This document shows, one piece after another, positions 15,255 to 25,068 of a DNA stretch of 64,000 nucleotides. Origin of the DNA: Chitinophaga deserti (lineage in GTDB: Bacteria; Bacteroidota; Bacteroidia; Chitinophagales; Chitinophagaceae). The notes beneath the pieces were generated by a model, which was given only the letters and a program-made list of their open reading frames with translations, made no database searches and had not been told where the DNA came from. The stretch lies in NCBI RefSeq assembly GCF_003149455.1, contig NZ_QFFK01000001.1, positions 1-64,000 of the forward strand, written 5' to 3'. Each line of letters begins with the position of its first letter. The stretch's first letter is position 1. A program made the translations under genes and the position numbers.

Positions 15255-18200
15255 ATGAAATTCGCCTTCAGCAGGGGCCTCGTCATTCTGACCTGCCTCC
15301 TCCTATCCATCACAGGCCGGTCTCAATCCGGTCCCATCACCGGAAAAGTGGTTTCCGGGGACGATAACACCCCGCTTATAGGGGTCACCATCGTTATTAA
15401 GGCCAAAAAGAAAGCGGTTCAGTCCGATACGCAGGGCCAGTTCTCTATTGACGCACAGCCGGGCGATGTTCTATCCGTTTCCTATATCGGCTACGCCCCG
15501 CAGGAAATAACCATCGGCCAGGCACGTACCCTTAACATCACCCTCACTTCCTCAGCTTCCCGCATGGACGAAGTGGTCATCACCGGTTACGGTTCCACCA
15601 AAAGGTCTAAACTAACCTCCAGCATTGCGAAGCTGGATAATAAGATCCTGGAAACCGGCCTCCGCTCCAACCCCGCCCAGGCACTGGCAGGCACCATCTC
15701 CGGGGTACGGGTAGCTACGGGCTCCGGCAGGCCAGGCGCCCTCCCTTCCATCGTTCTCCGCGGCGGTACCAACTTCGACGGGTCGGGCAGTCCGCTGGTA
15801 GTGATCGACGGACAGGTTCGTGGCTCCCTGAGCGATATTAATCCGGAAGACATCGGTTCTCTCGAAGTACTGAAAGATGCCGCCGCTACTGCTATCTACG
15901 GAGCCCGTGCATCAAACGGTGTAATCCTTATCACCTCCAAAAGAGGTAAAGCAGGAACTACTTCAATCAACCTCCAGGCAAAACGTGGCTATGCTTACAT
16001 GAACAGTCCTTATAACTTCCTCAATGCGGAAGATTATATCAAATGGACGCGCATGGGCGTGGTGGAAGCTATCAAAAACGGCACCCTCGCCAATTCTGCG
16101 CTCTCCGGCGTAGGGCCGCGCGGTACCGGTAACCTGTATAAAGACGCCGCAGGCAACATCCTCGACGGCAATTACGACTCCCGCGCCATCTGGAGCACCA
16201 TGCGCCTCAACGACGTAAACCGTGAGCTGCTCAATGCCAACGACGGCTGGAAAGTGATGACCGACCCCGTGAAGACCAACGCTGCCGGTGACTATGATCC
16301 GAACGGTACCAACGCACAACTAATCTATAAAGACTTCAACTACGGCGATTACGCTTTCAAATCACCCGCAGTAACGCAGGACTATAACCTCGGTATGTCT
16401 GGCGGCAATGAGCGTGGTAAATACTACGCCAACCTGGGGTACTTTAACGAAGAAGGCCTGCCCCTGAACGTATTCTACAAAAGGCTCACTTTCACCGGAA
16501 ATGCCGATTACAAAATCCGCGACTGGGTTAATACCGAAACCGGTATCCAGTACGCCATGGCCAACTGGAGAGATCAGACGCTGACCAATGGTGAAGCCAA
16601 CTATTGGGGAAGGATGCTATCCGCACCTCCCACCATGCGCGGCACCAATACAAAAGGAGAAATGCTTCTCGGCCGTGATGCCAGCGATGGCAACCCGCTT
16701 TTTAATGCCGACAAATACATCCGTAAAAACCAAAGCGATAAATTCACCATCACCCAACGCTTTAACCTCCAATTCACTCCCGACCTCTCCGGCCGCATAG
16801 GTGCTATTCTTTATTATGATGAAAGCTTCAACGAAAGTTTCAACAAAGACTTCCGTACCGGTATCCAGTCTTACACCAACCCGAATACAGGCTGGAACCG
16901 CGACCGCTCCAGCTCTGCAGCATTCGACCGTACCATCCGGCAGACTTACAATGCCACTCTCAGCTACAAAAAGCAGATCAACCGCCACAGCCTTGATGCA
17001 TTGGCTGGTTTTGAGTATTTCGATGCATACAACAAAGGCGTAGGTGCCAGCGGCAGGCTTGCCCCTACTGATGATTTCATGGATCTGGGCCTGACATTGA
17101 ACAACGCTACCACACAGACACGCGGCACCGATTCTTACCATGCCCGTGAAAGGATCATGTCCGGATTCGGGAACCTGATCTATGACTATGATGGTAAGTA
17201 CATTGCCAACTTCACCGTACGTCACGACGGATACTCCCGTCTCATCGGCGACAATCAGTATGGCACCTTCCCTGCAGGCTCCATCGGCTGGATGGCGCAT
17301 AAGGAGGAATTCATGAAAGGCACCAGCAATTGGCTCTCCTTCCTGAAGCTCCGCGCCAGCTACGGTATTAATGGCAACATCGGTATCGGCACAGATAACG
17401 CTATTGGCCTCTACGAGCTGCAGGGCTCTTATGGGGCGCAACAGCCTTACAACGGCATTACGGGTTTCCTGCAAACTGGTATCGCCAATCCTAAACTGAA
17501 ATGGGAAAAATCAAGGACGGTGGAAGTAGGTACAGACCTCGGATTCTTCAACAACCGTCTCACCGCTTCCGTAGCATATTACAACAGGCTTACAGATGAT
17601 AAGCTGACTTACATCAATCTCCCAACTTCTGCAGGCATCTCTTCCATCCGCACCAACAATGGCAGCATGCGCAACCGCGGTGTGGAAATGGACCTGACGT
17701 ATAAAGTGATTCAACAGAAAGACCTCCTGTGGCAGGTTTCTGCTAATGCCAGCTGGAATAAAAACACGGTGGTGAAACTTCCTTACAACGGCAACGAAAA
17801 GAACCGCCAGGGTGGCCAGCTGGTATATGATCCCGCCTCAGGCCGTAATGTGTGGGTAGGCGGTTTACAGGAAGGCATGGAATGGGGTGAAGTGTATGGC
17901 TTTGTGAGTGATGGTATTATCCGCAACGATAAAGACCTTGCTGATTATAACAAAATAGATATCGCTGCAGGTGAAGTACAGGGCGGCGCTGCGGCAGGTA
18001 AACGTGTTGCCAGCCAGAAGCTCATTACTGAAAAAGGGCTCACCAATCATATTTCCACCAAACTGGGTGATATGATGTGGCGCGACCTCGACAGGAACGA
18101 CACCATCGATTACCGCGACCAGACACGCCTTGGCAGATCCATCCCACGGTGGACAGGTGGTTTCAACACTACTGTTTCCTATAAGAACTTCCAGCTCTTC

Positions 18201-18629
18201 GCCCGTCTTGACTTTGCACTGGGCCACATCCAGCAGGACTTTATGAACATGTGGGCACTGGGCAGCTTCCAGGGCGAGTTTAATGCCACTGATGTGGTTA
18301 AGGACACCTGGACGCCAGAGAACCCCAATGCCAAATACCCCCGCTATTCCTGGGCCGACCAGCTGAACACGAAGAACTTCGACCGCCCGAGCAACATGTT
18401 CTGGGTTAACTCTTCCTACCTCTGCTTCCGCGATGTTTCACTCAGCTACAGCATCCCCTCCCATATCCTGAAACCGGCGCGCATCAGCGGTCTTACCCTG
18501 ACGGTAACCGGTCAGAACCTTGGTTATATCACCAACAGCCAAACTAACCTGCCGGAGCGTACCGGCAGCCAGAACAGCGCATATATCATTCCGACACAAC
18601 TGATTTTCGGCGCCAATCTTAAATTCTGA
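15255..18629 (+). CDS. SusC-family TonB-dependent transporter (sialic acid, NanO-like)
   Basis: A 1124-residue outer membrane receptor. It has a signal peptide ending near SITGRSQ (about residue 24), a carboxypeptidase-D regulatory-like domain (about 29-110, beginning GPITGKVVSGDD), a TonB box region around VVITGYG, a plug domain (about 120-230, with VLKDAAATAIYGARASNGVI) and a long beta-barrel ending in an aromatic residue (NLKF). It lacks an STN domain, so it does not itself signal to an anti-sigma factor. With the following SusD it imports large ligands. Clustering with Nan enzymes points to sialic acid or sialylated oligosaccharides, as in the Bacteroides NanO/NanU pair. Which of these it prefers is unknown. 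Confidence 0.9.
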   Translation: MKFAFSRGLVILTCLLLSITGRSQSGPITGKVVSGDDNTPLIGVTIVIKAKKKAVQSDTQGQFSIDAQPGDVLSVSYIGYAPQEITIGQARTLNITLTSSASRMDEVVITGYGSTKRSKLTSSIAKLDNKILETGLRSNPAQALAGTISGVRVATGSGRPGALPSIVLRGGTNFDGSGSPLVVIDGQVRGSLSDINPEDIGSLEVLKDAAATAIYGARASNGVILITSKRGKAGTTSINLQAKRGYAYMNSPYNFLNAEDYIKWTRMGVVEAIKNGTLANSALSGVGPRGTGNLYKDAAGNILDGNYDSRAIWSTMRLNDVNRELLNANDGWKVMTDPVKTNAAGDYDPNGTNAQLIYKDFNYGDYAFKSPAVTQDYNLGMSGGNERGKYYANLGYFNEEGLPLNVFYKRLTFTGNADYKIRDWVNTETGIQYAMANWRDQTLTNGEANYWGRMLSAPPTMRGTNTKGEMLLGRDASDGNPLFNADKYIRKNQSDKFTITQRFNLQFTPDLSGRIGAILYYDESFNESFNKDFRTGIQSYTNPNTGWNRDRSSSAAFDRTIRQTYNATLSYKKQINRHSLDALAGFEYFDAYNKGVGASGRLAPTDDFMDLGLTLNNATTQTRGTDSYHARERIMSGFGNLIYDYDGKYIANFTVRHDGYSRLIGDNQYGTFPAGSIGWMAHKEEFMKGTSNWLSFLKLRASYGINGNIGIGTDNAIGLYELQGSYGAQQPYNGITGFLQTGIANPKLKWEKSRTVEVGTDLGFFNNRLTASVAYYNRLTDDKLTYINLPTSAGISSIRTNNGSMRNRGVEMDLTYKVIQQKDLLWQVSANASWNKNTVVKLPYNGNEKNRQGGQLVYDPASGRNVWVGGLQEGMEWGEVYGFVSDGIIRNDKDLADYNKIDIAAGEVQGGAAAGKRVASQKLITEKGLTNHISTKLGDMMWRDLDRNDTIDYRDQTRLGRSIPRWTGGFNTTVSYKNFQLFARLDFALGHIQQDFMNMWALGSFQGEFNATDVVKDTWTPENPNAKYPRYSWADQLNTKNFDRPSNMFWVNSSYLCFRDVSLSYSIPSHILKPARISGLTLTVTGQNLGYITNSQTNLPERTGSQNSAYIIPTQLIFGANLKF

Positions 18630-18653
18630 TAACTGATCTCAAACTTCTCCGAC

Positions 18654-20225
18654 ATGAACAAACTACAATATATATTCCGGGTGCTGATGGTTACGGCCGT
18701 ACTCGCATCCTGTAACAAAACGCTGGACCTTTCACCGGAAGACTATTTCGGTGACGGTAACTTCTGGCAGAACGAAACGCAGGTCTCCAACTTCATGGTA
18801 GGCCTTCATAAACAGTTCCGTGATAACCAGTTCCAGTTTTATCGTCTGGGTGAAATGCGTGGAGGCGGAATGAGCAATGTGGATGTACAAAACACCTCGC
18901 TCAATGAACTTCAGATCATCGAACAGCGTATTGAAGAAAACTCTTCCGGCGTAACCGGATGGGCCGGGTTCTATGGTCCTATCCTTCAGCTGAACCTGTT
19001 TATTCAGAAAGTAAATGAAGTAGGCTTCCTTTCTGCAGAAAAGAAAAGTTACCTGCTGGGCCAGGCATTTGCCATGCGTGCCTACTACTACTTCCACCTC
19101 CTCCGCACTTACGGCGGAGTGCCCATCCGTACCGAGCCGGAAGTACTGAATGGCAATACCGATGTGGTATCGCTCCGGAAAGCAAGAGCTTCAGAAGCAG
19201 ATGTACTGGCACTCGTCAAATCGGACGTAAACCAATCACTGACGCAGTTTGGCGCAGCGGCTTCTGCTGACAAGACCCAGTTTACTCCCAATGCTGCCCG
19301 GATGCTGAAAGGAGAAGTATATCTCTGGTCTGCCAAAGTATATGGCACCACTGCCGATCTTGCCGAGGCCAAAACCGCGCTCGATGGTATTACCGGTTAT
19401 AGCCTGATGCCTTCTTTCGCAAATACTTTCAACTACGCTAACAAAGGCAACAGCGAAATCATATTCACCATCCGGTACCGGGTGGCGGAAGCGGAAATGA
19501 GCGTGGGTGCCTTTACCTATTCCACCTTCAACTTCAATGGACTTCATTACAAAGACTCCCTGGTAAGTGAAGGCGTAGGCAACTTCCTGGTTGATCCGCT
19601 GAAGATTGCGGAACCCAATTCCCAGCAGGTGATCCAGCGGTACCGGTATACGTTTGAACTGTTTCAGTCATACGATGTACAGGACACCCGCCGCAATGCT
19701 ACTTTCTACGATTACTACCGCATAAACACTTCTGCCACTCCATATGTAACAACTATCCGCAATACGGCACTGGTGAAATTCATCGGTACTATCGATGCCA
19801 ATAAGCGCTACTTCGCTGACGACTGGCCGGTATACCGTGAGGCAGACCGTCTGCTGATGCTGGCAGAGATCGCCAATGCCCAGTATGCAGACCCCACTTC
19901 TTATATCAAAGCTATCCGCGACAGGGCATATGGTGCAGGTAACGATCCTTCTCCATTTGTAAATGGCAGCAAAGATGCCAACGAGCTGGCCATCTTCCGC
20001 GAGCGCAGTAAAGAGTTTGTGTTCGAAGGTAAGCGCTGGTACGACATCCGCCGGATGAAGTTCGCCAATGAGCCGCTTGTATTTAAAAGCCCGAACCATC
20101 CGTTCGGTGTACTCGACAAAGCCACACAAGGCTATAAAATCCTTTGGCCGGTAGAGACCAGTATCTGGACGAATGACCCACTCGTGAACCAGACACCCGG
20201 CTACCTGACCGCCAAAACGAATTAA
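18654..20225 (+). CDS. SusD-family surface lipoprotein (sialic acid, NanU-like)
   Basis: A 523-residue protein with a lipoprotein signal (VTAVLASC, Cys about 22) and the SusD/RagB helical fold: AFAMRAYYYFHLLRTYGGVP (about residues 137-156) and the C-terminal RSKEFVFEGKRWYDIRRMK. It caps the SusC barrel and binds ligand at the cell surface. It starts 24 bases after the SusC stop in the same transcript. The substrate is inferred from the neighbouring sialic acid enzymes. Confidence 0.9.
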   Translation: MNKLQYIFRVLMVTAVLASCNKTLDLSPEDYFGDGNFWQNETQVSNFMVGLHKQFRDNQFQFYRLGEMRGGGMSNVDVQNTSLNELQIIEQRIEENSSGVTGWAGFYGPILQLNLFIQKVNEVGFLSAEKKSYLLGQAFAMRAYYYFHLLRTYGGVPIRTEPEVLNGNTDVVSLRKARASEADVLALVKSDVNQSLTQFGAAASADKTQFTPNAARMLKGEVYLWSAKVYGTTADLAEAKTALDGITGYSLMPSFANTFNYANKGNSEIIFTIRYRVAEAEMSVGAFTYSTFNFNGLHYKDSLVSEGVGNFLVDPLKIAEPNSQQVIQRYRYTFELFQSYDVQDTRRNATFYDYYRINTSATPYVTTIRNTALVKFIGTIDANKRYFADDWPVYREADRLLMLAEIANAQYADPTSYIKAIRDRAYGAGNDPSPFVNGSKDANELAIFRERSKEFVFEGKRWYDIRRMKFANEPLVFKSPNHPFGVLDKATQGYKILWPVETSIWTNDPLVNQTPGYLTAKTN

Positions 20226-20259
20226 CCCGCAACAATTAACCATACGATACCAGATGCGC

Positions 20260-21195
20260 ATGAAACATTTGCAAGGACTGATTGCTGCTCCCTTTACGCC
20301 CATGGATGAGGCGGGAGCGCTGAACACGAAACTGATCCCGGAGTATTACCGCCTGTTGAAAGCCAACGGCGTTAAAGGCGCTTTCATTTGCGGCTCCACA
20401 GGAGAAGGTGTTTCCATGACCCTCACTGAAAAGAAGCAGACAACGGCCGCCTGGGCCGCTGCAGCAAAGGGCGATGATGATTTTAAAGTGATGTTGCTGC
20501 TGGGAGGCACCTGTCTTGCCGACTGCCGGGAACTGGCCGTGTATGCAAAGGAACAGGGCATCTACGCCGTGTCTTTCACAGCACCGTTCTACTTCAAGCC
20601 CGCAACCGTGGAAGCACTGGCACAATGCTGTGCAGATGTAGCCTCTGCTGTGCCCGATATGCCTTTTTACTACTACCACATTCCCGTGCTGACCGGCGTT
20701 GGCTTCGCCATGTACGATCTGCTGAAAGCAGTGGAAGGGCGCATCCCCAACTTTGCCGGGGTGAAATACACGCATGAGGATTTCATGGACTTCCTCTCCT
20801 GCATGAATTTCAGAAACGGTAAGTATGATATGCTCTGGGGCCGCGACGAAAACATGCTCCCTGCCCTTGCCATTGGCGCAAAAGGCGCTGTAGGCAGCAC
20901 CTTCAATTACGCTGCCCCGCTGTACCACCAGCTGATGGAAGCATTTGATAATGGTGAACCGGCAAAAGCTGCACAATTACAGCAGCAGTCGATCGATATG
21001 ATCCGGCTGTTGGGTAAGTATGGAGGTATAGCCACCGGAAAGGCATATATGAAACTGATCGGGCTGGACTGTGGGGCTTTCCGCCTGCCGGTCTCCAACA
21101 TGAGCAGCGAGCAATTTAGGCAGTTTACTGCAGACGTTGCCGCGTTGGGGTTCGATCAATTTAAATCCCGGCCAGCGGCCAAGACACATTCCTGA
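20260..21195 (+). CDS. nanA: N-acetylneuraminate lyase
   Basis: A member of the DHDPS/NAL aldolase family, 311 residues from the ATG at 20260 (MKHLQGLIAAPFTPM). An in-frame ATG at 20254 is also possible. Motifs are GSTGEG (about 45-50) for carboxylate binding, the Tyr of YYYHIP (about 139) and the Schiff-base lysine in FAGVKYTHED (K169). The enzyme splits Neu5Ac into ManNAc and pyruvate in the cytoplasm. Position after SusC/SusD and before transporter and epimerase favours lyase over dihydrodipicolinate synthase. It is 34 bases from the SusD stop. Confidence 0.9.
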   Translation: MKHLQGLIAAPFTPMDEAGALNTKLIPEYYRLLKANGVKGAFICGSTGEGVSMTLTEKKQTTAAWAAAAKGDDDFKVMLLLGGTCLADCRELAVYAKEQGIYAVSFTAPFYFKPATVEALAQCCADVASAVPDMPFYYYHIPVLTGVGFAMYDLLKAVEGRIPNFAGVKYTHEDFMDFLSCMNFRNGKYDMLWGRDENMLPALAIGAKGAVGSTFNYAAPLYHQLMEAFDNGEPAKAAQLQQQSIDMIRLLGKYGGIATGKAYMKLIGLDCGAFRLPVSNMSSEQFRQFTADVAALGFDQFKSRPAAKTHS

Positions 21196-21200
21196 TCATC

Positions 21201-23828
21201 ATGCGATTCATCCGAGACATTCGATTCATGCTCACAGCAAGCCTGTTCTTTTCCTGGATCAATAAAGGTAATGCGCAACAGCCCAACCAAATCCGGTGGG
21301 ATGTAGCCGCCACATTGCCCGCTTTGCCCGATGGCACCCCGCAACCTGGTGTTGCGGGGGCCTTTACGGGCATCCATAACAACGCGCTCATCCTTGCAGG
21401 TGGCGCCAATTTCCCCAACGGTATGCCCTGGGAAGGAGGCAAAAAAACTTACCGCAGTGAAGTGTATGTGATGCGGGGAGATACCGTAACGGTATTCCCT
21501 TTTGAAAACCCGGCTGCCTATGGCGCCAGTGCTTCCGTTCCTGATGGGGTAGTATGTATCGGCGGGGAAAATGATAACGGCGCCCTTACCCAAACGTTCC
21601 TACTCCAATGGCAGGAAACACCGGGAAAAGTAGTCAGGAAAAACCTTCCGCCGCTGCCCTTTCCCCTCACCAATGCTGCCGCGGCGGCAATCGGCCAAAC
21701 AGTTTATGTGGCCGGCGGGGAAAACAGCGAACGGGTTTCCAACGCACTGCTATCCATCGACCTTGCTGCTCCCAACCCTTCCTGGAAAATGCTGGCCGAT
21801 ATACCTGCCGCGCTCTCGCACAGTTTACTGGTGGCACAGTCCAACGGATCTAAAACTCAACTCTACCTCATCGGTGGCCGCGCACGTACCGCTTCAGGTA
21901 TCAGCGACCGCTCTTCCAAAGCCTGGGCCTATGACCCCGGGCGTAACCAATGGGCACCTGTTGCCCCTGTCCACGACGAAAAAGGCATTACCACATTATC
22001 CGCCGCCACCGCAGTGGCCACCGGCGCCAGTTACATCCTGGTAATGGGTGGCGACAAAGGCGACATCTTTCACCGCATCGAAACCCTCAATGCGCAGATA
22101 GCACTATCGGAGGGCGATGGAAAAGCGAAACTTACAGAGGAGAAGCTCTCCATCCTCCGCGACCATCCCGGATTCAGCAAAGACGTTCTTTTATACAATA
22201 CCATTACCGATACCTGGACCGTTACCGGCCAGCTACCCTATGCAGCACCCGTTACTGCAACTGCCGTGAAATGGAATGGCGACATCTATATTCCCAGTGG
22301 CGAAATACGCCCCGGCACACGCACCACCGATATATTGAAAGGCACTATCAGCAAGCCGTCTTACTTTGCTCTTACCGATTACATTGTACTGGGGTTGTAC
22401 TTCATCGGCATGGTAGTGATCGGACTATGGACTTCCCGCCATCAGCATTCCACTGCAGATTATTTCAAAGGCGGGGAAAAGATTCCCGGATGGGCTACCG
22501 GGCTCAGCATCTTCGGCGCCAAACTTAGTGCCATTACTTTCATTGGTATTCCGGCCAAAACATATGCTACCGACTGGACCTACTTCTTCCTGCTCATGAC
22601 CATCATCCTGTGCATGCCGCTGGTGGTACGTTTCTTCATTCCTTATTACCGCAAACTGGGGGTTACCTCCTCTTACGAATACCTTGAGAAGCGCTTCAGT
22701 TATGCCGTTCGCTCTGTATCAGCTGGTATGTACATTCTGCTGCAACTGGGCAGGATGGGCATTGTGATCCTGCTGCCGGCTATTGCCCTTTCAGTAGTAA
22801 CAGGTATTGATGTAAAGCTGAGCATCCTCCTTATGGGCGCGGTGAGCTTATTCTATACAGTGCTTGGAGGTATTGAGGCCGTTATCTGGACGGAAGTGGT
22901 GCAGGTGATCATCCTGCTGGCGGGGGCATTACTCGCGCTGATCCTCATCCCCCTGTCCCTCAAAAGCGACGGAGCTGCAGTTGCCCATACGATGGAGCAG
23001 TACAACAAACTGAGGCTGTTTGATTTCCGGTTCGACTTTACATCGGCCACCTTCTGGGTAGTTATCATCGGCGGATTTACATTGAACCTTATTCAGTATG
23101 GCTGCGACCAGACGGTGGTACAGCGTTACCTAACCACGCCCGATGAAAAGACCGCAGTAAAAAGCCTGAAGCTGGGCGCATGGCTCACCCTGCCTTCCAC
23201 CATCATCTTCTTCGCCATCGGCACACTCCTTTTCCTATTCTACCGCGATCATCCCGGGCAGGTGAATATGGCACTGGATGCGCAGGATACCATCTTCCCC
23301 TGGTACATCGTAACACAACTACCACCCGGTGTGGCCGGGCTGGTCATCACTGCCATCTTTGCCGCTGCCATGGGTAGTTTGAACGGCAGCCTGAACGGGG
23401 TGTCTACCGTGTTTGTAAACGACTTCCTCCGGAGATTATCGCCGGAAAAAGGAGATAAGTATTACCTCCGTTCCGCCAAGATCACCACGCTATTGGTGGG
23501 GTTACTGGGAACCGGCTTTGCCTGGTCTATGGCAGAGCAGGGCGCCACTTCGCTTTGGGACCAGTTCAACCTCATACTGGGATTATTCACCGGCGGTGTG
23601 GGCGGCCTCTTTGTACTGGGCATCTTTACCCGCAGGGCCACAGGAGCAGGCGCTATAGCCGGCTTTATGGCCAGCGCCATTATACAGGTATTGCTGCTGC
23701 AATACACCGATATGCATTTACTCATGTACGCCTTTACAGGCCTCGCCTCCTGCGTCATCACCGGATACGCATGGAGTATACTGTTTCCGAAAACACAAAA
23801 TATCCAGGGTTTAACCATCTACCGCTAA
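21201..23828 (+). CDS. Kelch mutarotase fused to SSS sialic acid symporter
   Basis: An 875-residue two-domain protein. Residues 1-25 are a signal peptide. About 30-380 form a kelch-type propeller of the NanM/cyclically permuted mutarotase kind (GVAGAFTGIHNNALILAGGANFPNG). About 387-875 form a sodium:solute symporter with many membrane helices (first: DYIVLGLYFIGMVVIGLW). The mutarotase would act in the periplasm, converting alpha-Neu5Ac released by sialidase to the beta form, which the attached symporter then takes in with sodium. The fusion puts both steps in one polypeptide. The substrate is inferred from the locus. It is five bases from the lyase gene. Confidence 0.85.
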   Translation: MRFIRDIRFMLTASLFFSWINKGNAQQPNQIRWDVAATLPALPDGTPQPGVAGAFTGIHNNALILAGGANFPNGMPWEGGKKTYRSEVYVMRGDTVTVFPFENPAAYGASASVPDGVVCIGGENDNGALTQTFLLQWQETPGKVVRKNLPPLPFPLTNAAAAAIGQTVYVAGGENSERVSNALLSIDLAAPNPSWKMLADIPAALSHSLLVAQSNGSKTQLYLIGGRARTASGISDRSSKAWAYDPGRNQWAPVAPVHDEKGITTLSAATAVATGASYILVMGGDKGDIFHRIETLNAQIALSEGDGKAKLTEEKLSILRDHPGFSKDVLLYNTITDTWTVTGQLPYAAPVTATAVKWNGDIYIPSGEIRPGTRTTDILKGTISKPSYFALTDYIVLGLYFIGMVVIGLWTSRHQHSTADYFKGGEKIPGWATGLSIFGAKLSAITFIGIPAKTYATDWTYFFLLMTIILCMPLVVRFFIPYYRKLGVTSSYEYLEKRFSYAVRSVSAGMYILLQLGRMGIVILLPAIALSVVTGIDVKLSILLMGAVSLFYTVLGGIEAVIWTEVVQVIILLAGALLALILIPLSLKSDGAAVAHTMEQYNKLRLFDFRFDFTSATFWVVIIGGFTLNLIQYGCDQTVVQRYLTTPDEKTAVKSLKLGAWLTLPSTIIFFAIGTLLFLFYRDHPGQVNMALDAQDTIFPWYIVTQLPPGVAGLVITAIFAAAMGSLNGSLNGVSTVFVNDFLRRLSPEKGDKYYLRSAKITTLLVGLLGTGFAWSMAEQGATSLWDQFNLILGLFTGGVGGLFVLGIFTRRATGAGAIAGFMASAIIQVLLLQYTDMHLLMYAFTGLASCVITGYAWSILFPKTQNIQGLTIYR

Positions 23829-23853
23829 AACGTTTACCGCTAAAAACTACACT

Positions 23854-25068
23854 ATGCAATACTCATATCAGGAACTGGAAGGACTGCGCGATTTTTACGC
23901 CGGACAACTACTGAACGACACGGTGCCGTTCTGGTTCCCGCGCTCCTACGACCATAAGCACGGTGGCTTTCTGCTGATGCGTGATGCCAACGGGGAACTA
24001 ATTGACGACGACAAGGCCGTATGGATCCAGGGACGGGCCACCTGGCTGTTATCTACTCTGTACAACACGGTAGTGCCCAGTCCGGGTTGGCTGGAAGGGG
24101 CAAAGCTGGGATATGAATTCCTCGTAAACCATTGCTTTGATACCGATGGCAGGATGTTCTTCCACGTAGCCCGCAATGGCGCCCCTATCCGCAAGCGCCG
24201 CTATTATTTCTCCGAAACCTTTGCCGTAATAGCCATGGCATCCTATGCCCGTGCTACGAACGACGAGAACATCGCAGCCCAGGCACGGGAGCTGTTTGGT
24301 AAATGCGTGGAATACGCTACCATCCCCGGACTGCTGCAACCCAAGTTTGAGCCAACACGCCCGGCTAAAGGGATTGGTGTGCCCATGATCATGCTCAACA
24401 CAGCGCAGCAGCTGCGTGATACTATTGGTGACCCGCGTTGTGATGCGCTGATCGATAACTGGATTAATGAGATTGAACAATACTTTGTAAAAGACGATAT
24501 CCGTTGTGTGATGGAGCAGGTGGCACCGGATGGTTCCATCATCGATCATATCGACGGCAGAACATTAAACCCCGGGCATGCCATTGAAGGGGCCTGGTTC
24601 ATTCTCCATGAGGCAATGCACCGTGGTAACGATGCGCGGCTGATCAGCCTGGGTTGCCGCATGCTGGATTATATGTGGGAGCGCGGATGGGATGAGCAGC
24701 ATGGAGGCATTCTCTACTTCCGGGATGTGTATAACAAACCTGTTCAGGAATACTGGCAGGATATGAAGTTCTGGTGGCCGCATAACGAAACCATCATTGC
24801 CACACTCCTAGCCTATCTTGTAACCGGCAATCCCAAATACGCACAATGGCACCGGCAGGTACACGATTATTCCTACGCCCGCTTCCACGACAAGGAACAT
24901 GGCGAATGGTTTGGCTATCTTCACCGCGATGGCAGTATTGCACAAACTGCGAAGGGTAACCTGTTTAAAGGGCCTTTCCATTTACCACGCCAGGAATGGT
25001 ATTGTATGCAGATATTGAACACTTATCTTCAAAAGAACGCAGTATGGTCAGGGGCATCGCATTGCTGA
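23854..25068 (+). CDS. nanE: AGE-family N-acylglucosamine 2-epimerase
   Basis: A 404-residue (alpha/alpha)6-barrel protein of the AGE family. Typical segments are WIQGRATWLLSTLYN (about 53-67), RRYYFSETF, HAIEGAWFILHEAM and KFWWPHNETIIA (about 306-317), the last holding the conserved His. In Bacteroidota nan loci this family converts ManNAc to GlcNAc, following the lyase, instead of the kinase/NanE-P route. No signal peptide is present, so it is cytoplasmic. Its end overlaps the esterase start by 25 bases. Confidence 0.85.
   Translation: MQYSYQELEGLRDFYAGQLLNDTVPFWFPRSYDHKHGGFLLMRDANGELIDDDKAVWIQGRATWLLSTLYNTVVPSPGWLEGAKLGYEFLVNHCFDTDGRMFFHVARNGAPIRKRRYYFSETFAVIAMASYARATNDENIAAQARELFGKCVEYATIPGLLQPKFEPTRPAKGIGVPMIMLNTAQQLRDTIGDPRCDALIDNWINEIEQYFVKDDIRCVMEQVAPDGSIIDHIDGRTLNPGHAIEGAWFILHEAMHRGNDARLISLGCRMLDYMWERGWDEQHGGILYFRDVYNKPVQEYWQDMKFWWPHNETIIATLLAYLVTGNPKYAQWHRQVHDYSYARFHDKEHGEWFGYLHRDGSIAQTAKGNLFKGPFHLPRQEWYCMQILNTYLQKNAVWSGASHC

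Noticed and set aside
16617..17474. 285-codon minus-strand frame
   Set aside because: A shadow of the NanO-like SusC gene, with no ribosome binding site and no motif.
20254..21195. Dihydrodipicolinate synthase
   Set aside because: Same fold, but the gene lies inside a sialic acid locus with sialidase, epimerase and mutarotase-transporter, so N-acetylneuraminate lyase is the better call.
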